64,000 nucleotides of DNA from assembly GCA_018466975.1 (NCBI GenBank), contig CM031556.1:310001-374000 (forward strand). Direction: 5' to 3'. Below the pieces are notes generated by a model, which saw only the letters and a list, made by a program, of their open reading frames with translations, had not been told where the DNA came from and searched no databases. This DNA comes from Sparassis latifolia. Its lineage: Eukaryota; Basidiomycota; Agaricomycetes; Polyporales; Sparassidaceae. Positions 51,601 through 63,167 of the stretch are shown piece after piece (the stretch's first letter is position 1; each line of letters opens with the position of its first letter). The position numbers and the translations under genes were made by a program.

Positions 51601-54063
51601 GAGCTCAGAACCTTGGTTCGCCACGTTCTCGGCGTCGAGCGTCTTCTTGGGCGAATCCGAGACGAGAATGAAGTGTGCCGTACAGCACGGACGTTACAGC
51701 CTTGTCTGTCTTACGTCGTCTATGATCGCTGCAACAGGAATGATTGCCCACAAGTCCATACTAGTGCTGCGTCATACGATGCGAATACATACAACCTTCG
51801 TATTAGGATTCACCTTCAACAGATCCTCATCTATCACACTATATTTGCAATGGAGGATGTAAGACAGCAAGTAAGGCAGCGGCGGTGCGTTTCCAGCTCT
51901 GCAAATTTGCCACGGTGATTGATTTTTACAGACACTGGCTCCGTCAGTTGTACGAAAGTCTAAATCCTCCATATTACAAGATGGGTGCACTTCATATACT
52001 AGATGCAACAGTCATCCCAGAGTTCGAGGAAGGCTTTCAAATTGTCAGAATCTGGACCGAAACCTCCTTCAGTCTCTCAATCCATTTGTTTATGGTCATG
52101 AGCTCTCGAGGTCATTCTTGACATCCTTGTTGAGGCTATCGTCCCTTAGCTTCGCATTCGATCCCCAGTTTGCTCGCAGAGAAATCCCTGCGATCCGCTG
52201 CGTTACAGCCGGGAAGCCAAGGATACTCCTACGAGGTTCTGGGAGATATTATGTGGTACCTGACATTATCGAGTTCATGGCCGATACACATCCTGAATCT
52301 TTGTCCATGGGCATTTTATTCGCAAAGTGAGTCGCTCGGAAAGCGAAGTAAGCTATGAGGCTGACACATCTGATGCAGTCACATACTTGAAAATAGAGTC
52401 CCGGTGGACATCAGTGTCCTATGTAACTTCTTAGACCATTTGTGTGGTCTACTGGTTATTTCTACTCGCTATCAGCAAACTGGTACTCTCCACGAGGTCA
52501 CACTTCCTCGTAGTTGGCTTTTACGCTTCGCGCGAGACTTCAAGAGGCATAGCGGAAGAAAAACCAATTTTCTGTCCTTATATATCAAACCAATGGCAGA
52601 CTTGTTGGAACAGATCTACACGGGCTCAAACGCAGGTAATGTCTCATATGTCTGTGCCTGGTGGGCCCAGCCAAAGTTGACGTTTGGAAGATCATTTACT
52701 CTTTGAAAGTCGGGATTTCGGGTCGCTTGGCTTTGTTGTGAGACAAGTATTCATACTGCGCATGTGAGTGCTTCACCCAATAATTTGCCTGGATGTACTC
52801 TTACTCCGTATCTACATAGCTGCAAGAACTTGTGTCTTCGTGCGTCATTATCAGCTCGTACCGATATTCGTTGATTGACTTGTGACACCTTCTGAAAGTG
52901 GGCTACAACGTCAGGAATGAAGAGCTACGGCGCAACATTGTTAGATGCATAACCTCCATCCGCAAGCCAGGCAGACAGTTCAGCATCATGCTTGATGTGT
53001 ATGTGGTTATCTCCATTCTTCTCCGAAGTTCCGCCCTAATTCTCTTGCAGATATGTGCGTGCAAACATTTGGGATAACCTTGCCAGAGAAATTCGCCATT
53101 CTGCAATCGGAACACCCCTGGACGAGATGATTCATTTGATTGCAGCAAACAAGCCGCAGCGCAAGCCTCTGCCCGGTATGCGCCAAGTAGTCTATAGTGT
53201 CATGGAAAACATACCGTCTCTCCTGAGCACAACGGCGGTACTGCGGGCTGACGCTGCTGAATTTGTACCTGCTCACCTTGCTACAGCAGAACCCACAGAT
53301 AACGCCGAAGATGGCGGGGAAGAAGCGGACGATGGCAAAGAGGATGACGTTGAACAGGCGGTGGACTTCGAAGGCGTTGCGCTGGCTACTCAACCAGAGC
53401 GGAGTGCAGCTTCTGCCGAATCGACGGAAAGGGAGATCACGGCTGCCCAGGCCATTCTTACGATCTATCGTCAGTATGTTCGACGTTGCGCGATCACCAT
53501 GAGCCCATTGGGAGCGATGAGGCTTCGTATCCAATCTGCATTCGCAGATAAATCCAAGGAATTGGAATGGCCGCCGAAGTCTTTCTACCGACTCCTGTTC
53601 TTGGGTCCTCTACCGCACCTTCTGGTCTCTCTTGAATCCATGCGCGAGCATTTGTATTTCGCGAAGAAGCAGGCGAGGAGGCGAGTCAGTAAGGTCGCGC
53701 ATATGGAGTTGGAGAAAGCTCAGGAGAGTGTCAATATTCAGAGGTATGTCTTCTGTCTATTATAATTTTCTAAGTCAATAAAATGCTGATGCTGGGCGGG
53801 CAGTGAATTGCTGAAGGACGCAATCCGACTCCACAAAGCGCTCGATTTTCCCTCCGACTTGCACCAGCGGCGGAACGTGGACGAGTTGAAGGCGCTCGTG
53901 CTGAGCGTCGAAGAGCTCATGTCGCGCCTCCCGCCCGCACGACGCTGCAATGGCAGGACGATCTGAAGTTGGCGGTTAAGGGATTGTCCAGGAGAGAAGG
54001 ATGCCTGCAAAGAGGCCCAAGCCCGAGCTCAACGTCGAGGACGACTTTAGCTTGGAATGCTAG
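45652..54063 (+). CDS. TRANK1-like UvrD/Rep-type SF1 helicase, many exons, 3' half with apparent frameshifts
   Basis: Very large protein (about 2000 residues) of the TPR/ankyrin-repeat-containing-protein-1 type. The SF1A helicase core is complete once introns are removed: Walker A GRSGTGKTTTMLFKML (split by the intron at 47839-47910), motif II YIDEAQDNLLIDA, motif III LFWAGDTAQTISVG, motif IV region LAVNYRSHAGIVNCA, motif V TLYESKGLEFNDV and motif VI LYVAITRARKNLWIAD. An N-terminal helical domain precedes it, and a long helical repeat region follows (RRYSQAMHCYERAA, LFDEAVEVI, FADAAELHLSEG) with a Cys/His patch CNRNDCPQVH. Single-base losses are apparent near 50515, 52058, 52687, 53930 and 54000. 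Read literally the last exon stops at 53965. With the losses it ends LNVEDDFSLEC-stop at 54063. Start 45652 is tentative. Confidence 0.8.
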
Positions 54064-54959
54064 ACGTCTACGACCTTGCAATTACATGTACCATACGGTA
54101 GTCACTTCTAATAGTTGTACTTTCGCTGTCATATGTCGTATACCGTGCTTTTGCGATGCTTTTGCTGTAGAATACTTACCGGTTTGCATCTTGCTGTGTT
54201 TTCTGCTGTCGTATCTTGTAGTCACCTTGTTGCGTTTTCTTGATTTCTTGGTGTACGTTTTGTTACCTTGCTGGTATGGTTCCTTGTTCCTTGTCAAATT
54301 TCAGTGGTTTCCTGCCTCTAGCATGAGCTCCGAAAGTATTGAAGGACTAATGTCGCCCTCACTGACGCTTTGAATAGCTCAATCACAAAAAATAATCGCA
54401 CTCTTTGAGCGCTGTTTAATCAGCATACGAGCAAGGGCTATCAATTACAAGATACGTATGCCTGGGTTTCACTCAGGAATTCGAATTTAACAGTGCGTTT
54501 GGGAAATTGTAGGACAGTCTACTACGTCATCCGAACGAAGTCAACTGAGGCGAAGACCAGCGACTACACCTCTTTTATCCTGCGTCATCCAATCATTAGA
54601 TAGACGTGTTGGACAATGCCAGGACAAATGTCGGTTGTGGAAGTGGCCTTCTGCTGAGGCAAGAAGTAAAGAAACAGGCATTATCGATATCACTTCAGAA
54701 AATCAGTTGAGACGAGCCTAATACACCCACCAAGGGGCACTCTGGGATTATTATCCATCGTACGAGATCTTTGATCATGACTACCAGCGAGGGCTCCAGG
54801 CCTAAACAAAGATAGCAGATATGGCCAGAGGAAAGTTTTCGATCGCGCCCGATCATAACTTGTATTCGAGACAGAGCCCTACATAAACTGACGCGCAAAA
54901 TCTCATTACAATTTAACAGTCAATTTTGGAATTGCAAACCCCAAGCTGTACGAGATACA
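54064..54959. other. Intergenic, about 900 bp, no supported gene
   Basis: AT-rich downstream flank of the helicase gene. Small hydrophobic ORFs around 54150-54300 have no splice or homology support. Confidence 0.4.
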
Positions 54960-55765
54960 ATGGGCATGCCGTACTTCCCCTTCCTCGAGGCCGAGACCGC
55001 ATGGCAGGACGAGGCCTCCCTCGCAGCGGATGGGGCGCGAGCAGCGGGAATGCAAGGACGACGACGACGGAATGAATGGCAAGCAATCTCCACCCTCCCT
55101 CTACAACCACACCCACACCCACATGCGCTAGCACTCACCTCATGATTCTCACTCGCCCACATGTACGGCACGCACAGGGCAACGCAGCTTCCCGCACTGG
55201 TCAACTCCGCGAGGCATACCTCTCTACACCGCGGTGATACCCGTGAACAAGGAGTGGACGGAACCCGTGTACACCGAGCACTGGTTGAACAGGGCCGCGG
55301 TGTCCCTCAAGCTGCGCGCATACAAGTACGCGGAGGACGCAGATGAAGTCATCAGGCGGGAGCGCTCCGCGAAGGCGTTGTACCGCCACGGACGCGCGCG
55401 CCGGTCCCTTGGACGTCGTGCATGCCGGTGCGTACCCTTCCATCCCCATCGCGAACCCTCTTAATTTGCGTGTGTACTCATGCATTTGACCATCGTAGAT
55501 ATACGCGGAGCCTTGCAACTTGAACTCGAACCGAACGACCGGGCTCTGCTGGACGAGATCGCTGAGATTCAACGGGTTGCGTACCATGCCTGCGGACCGA
55601 CGGCGTGCATGGTTTGGAGCGACCGCTGCCAGAGCTGATTGACAAGGACATCAACACCCTCTCCACGAAGAGATTTGAGACCGTGAAATCTAGACGCCTA
55701 CGTACAAGGCCGATTGTTACAACAGCTTACTACAACAGCTTCCTACCAGTCGGACTAGATCTCTA
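54960..55765 (+). pseudogene. TPR-domain gene, broken in at least two places
   Basis: A probable small tetratricopeptide protein of co-chaperone or immunophilin-tail type. ATG 54960 opens MGMPYFPFLEAETAWQDEA. After a likely intron, GNAASRTGQLREA (about 55180-55217) should continue as IPLYTAVIPVNKEWTEPVY, but that lies one frame away, at GAGGCATACC (55211-55220). The TPR core LNRAAVSLKLRAYKYAED, then KALYRHGRARRSLGR, is clear. Later LELEPNDRALLDEIAEIQR is in one frame and PLPELIDKDINTLSTKRFE, ending near 55765, in another. The order and spacing fit TPR proteins. Either the gene is decayed or the sequence has base losses. Confidence 0.45.
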
Positions 55766-55952
55766 ACGCCAGCAACTCGCCCTTGCGTCTCTCCACGACA
55801 TTTAATGTTCGACATCGTGCATCAGCATCTGAATATTATCTGAATAATAGTAAATAGCATTCTAAGTGATGCAGTATGGATACACGTATGTAGTGAATGT
55901 AAAGGCAGAGGGGGGTAGTGAGCACAACACGGATACTACTCCCAACGGTGTA

Positions 55953-56725
55953 TCATGATCCAACAGTGAAAGACTCCCCGCACCCGCACGCATCCTTGAT
56001 GTTCGGATTCTTGAACGCGAACTTCGCGCTGTGCGAACGTCATGCATGAGCCGGCGACCGAGCGCTACACAACAAACCGAGGGGTAACGCACCTCAACGG
56101 ATCCTCGTTCCAATCCATCTCGCTGCCAATGATTGAGAACAGCGCTTTGCTGTCAATCAGCACCTGCACGCCGTCCTGCTCTACGACCTCGTCGAACTTG
56201 CCCGGGCGCTCGACGTACTCAAGGTGGTACGACAGACCCGCGCAGCCCTTGTTCCGCACGCCAATCCTAATCAGCTGAGGAGTCGGCCCTCGGAGCAGCG
56301 CACGGAGCCGCAACACAGCAGTGGGCGTCTGGAAGAACAAGTTGACAAAGTCAGCGAGCAGCCCCGCACTTTACGACCTCTTCATGAACGCACTAAGGTG
56401 ATAGCAGCCTTGGTTGCCCGGATGGTCGGCTTCGGACGCTCGGCCTTGGGTAATGGTGGTGGGCGGGCGGCAATTTGGGGCGACTCGGCATTCGGCGACA
56501 GCGTCTTCGCTGAGGTGCTGCTGCTGGAGTCCCTTGGGGTATCACGACTAGCGCAGTGTCTCCGAGCGTCGATTTAGGGGGTGGTGGTGGCCGCGAACGG
56601 TCATGGGACAGCGCGGACATCATTGCATGTCTATGGCTCGGGAGGTAGACCAGGGTGCTGCTGCCTGACGCGAAACTGCGAAATGGTGGGCGCACTCGCT
56701 GTGCGCGCGTGAGGGCAATAGACAT
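55953..56725 (-). CDS. ISA1: Mitochondrial iron-sulfur cluster assembly protein, Isa1/IscA type
   Basis: A-type carrier needed for 4Fe-4S cluster maturation in mitochondria. The core exon (56334-56092 region) encodes TPTAVLRLRALLRGPTPQLI, then VRNKGCAGLSYHLEYV with the first cluster Cys. It continues IGSEMDWNEDPL, spliced to SAKFAFKNPNIKDACGCGES with the C-terminal Cys-x-Cys pair, ending FTVGS-stop at 55953. All three ligand cysteines are present. Upstream, ATG 56725 opens MSIALTRAQRVRPPFRSFAS, a good mitochondrial presequence (Arg, Ser, Ala, no acidic residues). The join between this and the Ser/Pro-rich exon at 56410-56530 (ending TIRATKAAITL) could not be fixed. The symbol is given at family level, and Isa1 rather than Isa2 is inferred from the C-terminus. 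Confidence 0.82.
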
Positions 56726-57924
56726 GGTGAATGAGTGCGACGATGGTCGTCGAGGGCGAAGTCGAGGTGGTCGAGGAAGAACGAGTACTTGAGCTGAGCG
56801 TTTGGGTGGGGTACAGCTGTTTATCAGCGAGGCAGTTGCCATCCCGGGCAACCCCGAGGTGGGCCAATCATATCTCTCCTATTTCTCTGACAGTCTAGGC
56901 TTTCCGGGGCGCTCAGCACGGCAGTTCCAACGAAGACTTGGTAGAAAACAACAGCTTCCGACTGGCCAACTTGGATGCATGACTAGGACCTTCTTTGGAG
57001 CACACCGTGACCTGATTTTAGTATTAATGCAAGAATCGGTAAGCACCCGTTAACAAGGAAAGACCACCTTTGTCGTCTAGAGGCTGATCCATGAGACCAA
57101 GGACTCGCACCGGCAACAAATGATGTCTCAACATTTCCGCGTAATGCACGAGTCCAATGATTTTTCAAAAGACTATTATTGCTTGTTGCTTATCCGGTGA
57201 GCCTATCATGATCGTCCATATGCGTGCTCCAACAGTCGTCAAGAATATTAATTACCATCCGAGTCTTCCATTTCATTTTCCCGGGGTGATTCCTGACGCC
57301 AATGTGAGGTTAGCATTCGCTGCAAGTGGAAGACTCAGTCTGATATGCCTCTGAGCGTCGAGGACAACGAGAATATATTCTGCTCACATGCAATGCTTAT
57401 GATCAGGCAGAACTGGTACAGCCATCCGTTAACTTTTCTGATAGCCGTCACAGAGGTACTAGCGAGAAGAAGCACCGCATACCAGTAGCACTCCGCATTG
57501 AGAGGGTGAAATAGCCAGGTCATTATTATCAACTTGAGTTCCACAAGTGAATATGTACAGACCTCACATGGCAAGACCCTGACAATCCGTGACACACAGG
57601 GCCAAGTCCCGACAGATAAATGCCTCATTTCCGGGCGACATACATATTCACGACACATTGCCAGCAATAATATTACTTCTGCTGGTGCCTGTAATAGGAC
57701 GAATTACCGCTAGTATAGTAGTGTTGCAGACTGCGGTCATATATTGAATGAACTGTTGAACATGATCAAAATACCCCCTGATCGAGATCCAGTGGCGGGC
57801 AAGAAGAAGACGGGATTTCCCAGATATGGGTACCGATCGGTAGACTGAAAGGGTAAGTAGAATTCCATATATGGAAGTCTTTCAACTGCACTCGCGAATA
57901 CCCTCATCCTCAACGCCTTCTTGG
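56726..57924. other. Intergenic, about 1.2 kb, no supported gene
   Basis: Upstream of the Isa1-type gene. Short ORFs on both strands lack motifs or splice chains. Confidence 0.4.
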
Positions 57925-57988
57925 TGACGTCATGCAGTATCGACCACGTCATGGACTCTGAGATACGGTTCCTGCACGGTATATAAAG
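57925..57988 (+). promoter_or_regulatory. CRE/ATF palindrome and TATA box upstream of the phosphatase gene
   Basis: A perfect TGACGTCA lies at 57925-57932, and TATATAAAG follows at 57980-57988, 47 bp downstream. About 25-40 bp further on is a C/T-rich stretch of the kind where fungal transcription starts. The orientation fits the plus-strand gene. Confidence 0.55.
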
Positions 57989-58293
57989 ACTGCGTTCTCT
58001 CCATCACCACCCGCCCCATCTTTCCTCCGTTCTCCCACCTTCCGCCGCCTTGTCCGCCGCCTTGACACACGTCCCCACCGCGCAAAGACCTGATTCCCAC
58101 TCCAACCCGCAGAAGTTGCTCGCATCAATCGGCCAAGTCTACTGCGGCCTAGGTTATTACGCGTGTACACTAGCTACATGCGTACGACTTCTGCAAAGTT
58201 TCCTCGGAGAACTTCGTCGCTCTTCTGAGCTTCGAGCCTAGATTGTTGGCGCCGGGACCTATTCAACTTCTCGGGCAACACCACTTCCTCATT

Positions 58294-58369
58294 GTAAGTG
58301 TTTTCAAATTCATCAATTCTTCTCGATCAATGCTCAAGGATCGCATTTAATTATTACGACAATGCCCAG
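58294..58369 (+). other. Probable 5' untranslated intron of the phosphatase gene
   Basis: GTAAGTG donor at 58294 and CCCAG acceptor ending at 58369, 76 bp, in a region without coding potential between the TATA box (57980) and the ATG at 58747. A leader intron is the simplest reading. Confidence 0.4.
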
Positions 58370-58746
58370 CAAATCACATCTTCTCGTCATCTCCCGATAA
58401 CTTTGCGCAACTACAACCACCAGTAGTCTTCGCTACTGTATGCCGCATGCATATCTTCGGAATGATCACTGACCAATACCTTTCACACAGGCCGTGAAGA
58501 GATATTGATCTTCGTTGTGTGCCGCCCTGGCCGAGCCGGGCTGTCGTTTCGCCGGGCGATCCTGTCAGGCCCAAGGCTGCTGCGCTGTGCGATGGAAGAA
58601 GGATGGCTGTATAGGAGCGCGGATCCTCCTCCAGTCGAGAAGATGCGACGAGCACAGCGCGAGGAGAGAGGAGAGGAGGAAGGGGAGCAGAAGATGGAGC
58701 CTGACAATCCGTGTGGGGTGGGAACGTCCGCGTGGAGTCTAAGGTC

Positions 58747-61700
58747 ATGACGTCAACGGTCTGGGCTCTGGCGCGTTCTTGGCGTAGATTCGATCCGCTT
58801 CTCAGCTTTTCTGCCCACATACCGACACACTCTCTCCTCACACCACTCACACTGTCGCCCATCCCGCCGTTGCCCACGCTGGCCTCTTCAACTGATCCGC
58901 CGTCGACCGAGCCCCCGGTGGACTCCTTCGCCGCCGCAATCAATGCCCGCTTCGCACATCCACCAACCCTCATCCCTCTCAACCAGTCTTCGGTTCCCAC
59001 TTCCCGAGCCATGCCTCTGCCAGCGCCCTCCGCAGATATCTCCCCATCTGCCTTCTCCGCACTCCTACCTGCCGATCTCCACACTATCCTCGCCGATCCC
59101 GATGCCCTCATCCTCGATGTCCGTCCCCACAACGCCTACGCGACAGCTCGCCTTCCTGGATCGCTCTCGCTCTCGGTGCCGACCACGCTTCTCAAGCGAC
59201 CACTTTTCTCGCTCGCCCGGCTTGCGCCCATGCTCCAGTCAGCCGCTGCCCGCACCCAATTTTCAGCATGGTCGTCTGCCTCTCGCATTCTCGTTTACGA
59301 CGCAGACGTGCCCTCCCTTGCCGATCGCCCCACACTTTTCGGACTCTTGCGCAAGTTTCGGGCGGAGGGATTCGAGAAGGACATCGCATGGCTGAGAGGT
59401 GGGTTGCATGCCGTCCGGAGGGAGCGTCCCGATCTCGTGGACAGCAAGCCTTTACTCGAGGAAGAAGATGAAGTCCCTCCGGAAATCAACAAGAGCCTTT
59501 CGGCGCCGCCAGTCTTGCGCACCAAGCACCTCCCGATGTCTGCCTTCACAAGTTCTTCTACTGCAAAACGCTCCGTCACATCCCAAGTACGCCGTGCGAT
59601 TTTTGTCATGACACCTTCTGACGTATTCCAGCCCGTACCTGTCACGCCGTTAACTGCTTTAACTGCTCCGGGAGCACCAGATCCCTTTAGTTATCCCTTG
59701 CCGACGCCCACTGCACTCACCGTGCGCCTTCCGCGGCCGAGCGTGAGCACGAGCGGCCATAGTCCACCGCTGGTGGGTGTCCGACCGGTAAGTCACATCG
59801 CTCTGCCACGTCAGACCGAGTTGACGCGCTGCGACCGGTATGCAGGCGATGTCCAATCCTTTTTTTGACGCGGTCCGTCAGAATTTGGAACTCGCCCACG
59901 CCAACGACGGGGGCAGCGCCGGGATCGCTTTGCGGTTGCCCAGGAAGGTGCGGCGACGCGTCGGGGAGCTGCCGTTTGAGTGGCTGCGGGAGATCGCGAG
60001 GCGGAGCGGGCGCATGCGGGAAGGGAACGGAGACTATGAGGAGAGCGACGGCGGCAGCGAGGTAGAGCCCGTGCGCATGCAGGACATGTTGCCGCTGCTC
60101 GACTCGTCCCCCGGCAGTCGCAGCGAGAATGAAAGCTCGCCGGAGAGCTCACAATCGCCGGCCAGCGCAGACGAGCTCACTCGTGCACTGGAAGTGCAGT
60201 TCTACCGGATCGAGCTCGGCGAGCAGCAACGTCTCATGGGCGTCATGGAGCACCACACCGGAGAGAGTAGGGGACTGTCGAGTGCGCAGGCCGTGCTGAA
60301 GGAAAGGGCGAACCAGGACTTCCCATACAGCATCACCGCCGGTCTCGAGAAGGGGACGAAGAACCGGTCAGTCATTTGGCCGCGTGCTGTCCCAGTTGTT
60401 TGTGTGCTTACGGCCTGTTGGTAGTTATCGCAACATCTGGCCGTTTGAACATGCGCGTGTACGCTTGCGGAAGGCGAAGCCTGAGGACGACGATTACATG
60501 AATGCGAGTTACGTGCAGCCCCTTGGTACGGCGAAGCGTTACATCGCAACGCAAGGCCCCTTGTCTGCGACATTCGATGATTTCTGGACGTGAGTTATTT
60601 ATTTCCGGGTTTTCTCCGTGGTGCATTGCTAATCCTATCACAGGCTCTGTTGGGAACAGAATGTGCACGTCATCGTCATGCTCACACGTGAGGTCGAGGC
60701 TGCGACTGCGAAGTGCGGCAAGTACTGGACCGAGGGCTCGTACGGGCCGCTATGTCTCCGTATGATTTCCACCGACGACACGCCAGAGCATGAACGACGC
60801 CGCCGAGATAGCGAGATATCTGGTGGGTTTTTCGGTGCGCAGCCCCAGCCCGGCAAGACCAAAACCAAGGGGAAGGAGACGGACTCGGGAAAGAGCAAGC
60901 GCAAGGGCAGCAAGAGCACCGATGCCGGTAACACCGCTAATTTTGCTAGACATAAAGACCAGGCCAAGGACAAGGATAGAGACAAGCACGCAGCTAGAGA
61001 GGGAGAAGATGAAAGTGCCGGCGAGCATAGATCCACGATCCATCGCATCTTCGAGCTTCGCAATACCGCATACCCGCTTGCACCCCCTCGCATAATCACT
61101 CAATTGCAGTACCTGGATTGGCCCGACTTCAATGTCCCACAAGATCCACGCGGTGTGCTTGGACTCATGCGTGAAGTCGAGGAGACGGTGGAGCGCACAC
61201 GCGGCACGAACGACAAACGCTGGGGTGAAGGCCCTTTACACTCAGGACCCTGGGGGAAGGCAGGTCCTGCAAGCGCCGCGAATCCGCCAACAGAGATAGA
61301 AGAAGCGTTAGACGAGGCCAACGACATCGAACCGACGTCGGGCATCGCGCGGCATGCGCTTGGGAACCCACCGGTACTCCTCCACTGTTCCGCCGGTGTG
61401 GGACGGACAGGTGGATTCATCGCCGTCGATGCTGTCCTGGACGGTGTGCGTCGCGAGATGCGCAAGCGTGGGGAAGCCCAGTCCACCTCCAACCTGAATG
61501 CTGGTAGCAGCGACAACAATGGCCGTCACAACAGCGCCTCCGGCTCTCGTGGGAGTCCGGACACGACGAGTCCTTCGAGCAGCCGTGCGGAACCTATGGA
61601 CGTGGACACGAGCCCAAGTCCGCCCTCTTTTGCGGAGGTTGATGCGGCTATTCGGGCAGAGACCGGGCCAGGATTGACAATGGCGATGTCCGTCGGCCAG

Positions 61701-63167
61701 AACGAAGTCCATGTTCCAGTCGCAGGCTTTGCGGAGCCGTTGGTATCCACGAGTGCAGACGGATCCGTTACCAAGGAACGTGGTCAACTGCAGCGACGTA
61801 CGTCACCCCGTGCTGTCGGAACGGTACCTCCCCATATCCTGCAGCGCCGTGCAACACTTAACCAGCGATCGGAGATGTCCAACTTAGTCGCGCAAGCTGC
61901 CAAGCAAGACCACGACTCTGAGAGCAGCTCTGGCTCATATGTTGGTCCCTCATCAGGGTCCGCGTCAGCCTCGATGTCAGGATCCAAGTCAATGTTCCAT
62001 TCACCTTCTCACTCGTCTGTCAGTCCTCCTACCAGCTTCACGGAAAGCTCTTTTAATCTGTCGGCGAAGGCTGGGGACACACCACCGCGTACAACCGCGA
62101 GCCCAAGCCCGCGGAAAGCCACGGACCGGGACGACTCTGCTGTGGTGGAAATGAAGCTGTCCAGTGGCTCGATCCCACCGTCGCCGTTAGTTCCGACAAG
62201 CAGTACCAATCCCCCACCGTCGAGTGCAGTACTTCTCCTGCGTCCGCATCCACAACATCCACATCCGCATCAGCAGCTACAACATTCGCACTCGCACCCG
62301 CATTCAAATCTGCAACCGCACCCACATCCTCAATCGAGTCGCCTCGATACTTGGCGGTCAGAAGTGCATACCTCTAATACACCAAGAACCGAAGTGCCAT
62401 CACAACAAGTACCTGCTGGGTCTGCACCTGGTGCTGTTGAGCACTACGTGCAAGAGCAGAATGATGCCGCCGCTCACTTGCTGCCTCGACCACCTCACCG
62501 CGGGCGTGCATTTGATCACGCGCAGCCGAGGAAACTGCACGAGGACACGTCACCGCCGCTGCTATCAACCTACAATGAGCCGATCCGGAGGGTGGTCGAA
62601 GATATGCGCGAGCAGCGCATGAGCCTGTGCCAGAGTTTGCGCCAATATGTCTTCGTCCATCGGGCGGTGATTGAGGGGGCGCTGATGATCGTGGATGAGG
62701 AGAAGGGGGGAAAGGGGGGAAAGGCGGGGGAGTCCGCGATTCCTGCAAGAGGGCATGGGGGTTTTGGGATTGCAGCAGGCGCGGATCCGCCAGGTCGAGG
62801 AAAGAAGGCTGAGGAAGTCGGACCGGTTGACGTAGGGCAAGATTCGCACGAGCCTGTTTCTGAACCTGTGCATGGCGTGAGACTCGGACACTTGGGATCC
62901 TCCTTCCCGCTTGGCGAAGAACTTCAGCATCTCTCGTCGCACGTAATGCCAAGTACCGTTGAGACCACGCTCGTCATGCCACCTTCGTCCCCAATTAGGG
63001 TCAAGCGCGGCGCGAGTCCAACTGAACTGCAGAAGGAGGACACGAGTGGCGAGGTTGCCCTCACGAAGCGACCAAGTATTAAACGACAGCAACGCAGGGA
63101 GGGTGACAATCGGTCCGTGGAGTTTACATTCGATCCGTCGTTCATCAGTTCAACCTCGCAGGTGTAG
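58747..63167 (+). CDS. Rhodanese-PTP phosphatase of the fungal MAPK-phosphatase (Pyp/Ptp2-3) type
   Basis: Protein tyrosine phosphatase expected to dephosphorylate a MAP kinase. Four exons (58747-59787, 59846-60366, 60425-60589, 60644-63167) close to 1416 residues. The N-terminal rhodanese/CH2 domain (about residues 105-225: LILDVRPHNAYATARLPGS, RILVYDAD) has Asp where active rhodaneses have Cys, so it is a docking module. The PTP domain follows: YRNIWPFEHARVRL, YMNASYVQPLG, YIATQGPLSATFDDFW, the WPD loop LDWPDFNVP, P-loop HCSAGVGRTGGF and the Q-loop helix MREQRMSLCQSLRQYVFVHR. Large Ser/Pro-rich insertions interrupt the domain, including about 300 residues between the P-loop and the final helix. 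ATG 59011 is a possible alternative start. A leader intron and CRE/TATA lie upstream. Confidence 0.9.

Noticed and set aside
57950..58260. Small protein-coding gene just after the TATA box
   Set aside because: The only open frame (SIGQVYCGLGYYACT) has no ATG. A non-coding leader for the phosphatase gene fits better.
58374..59132. Open frame of 252 codons on the minus strand
   Set aside because: Mirrors the Pro/Ser-rich start of the phosphatase exon and has no motif.
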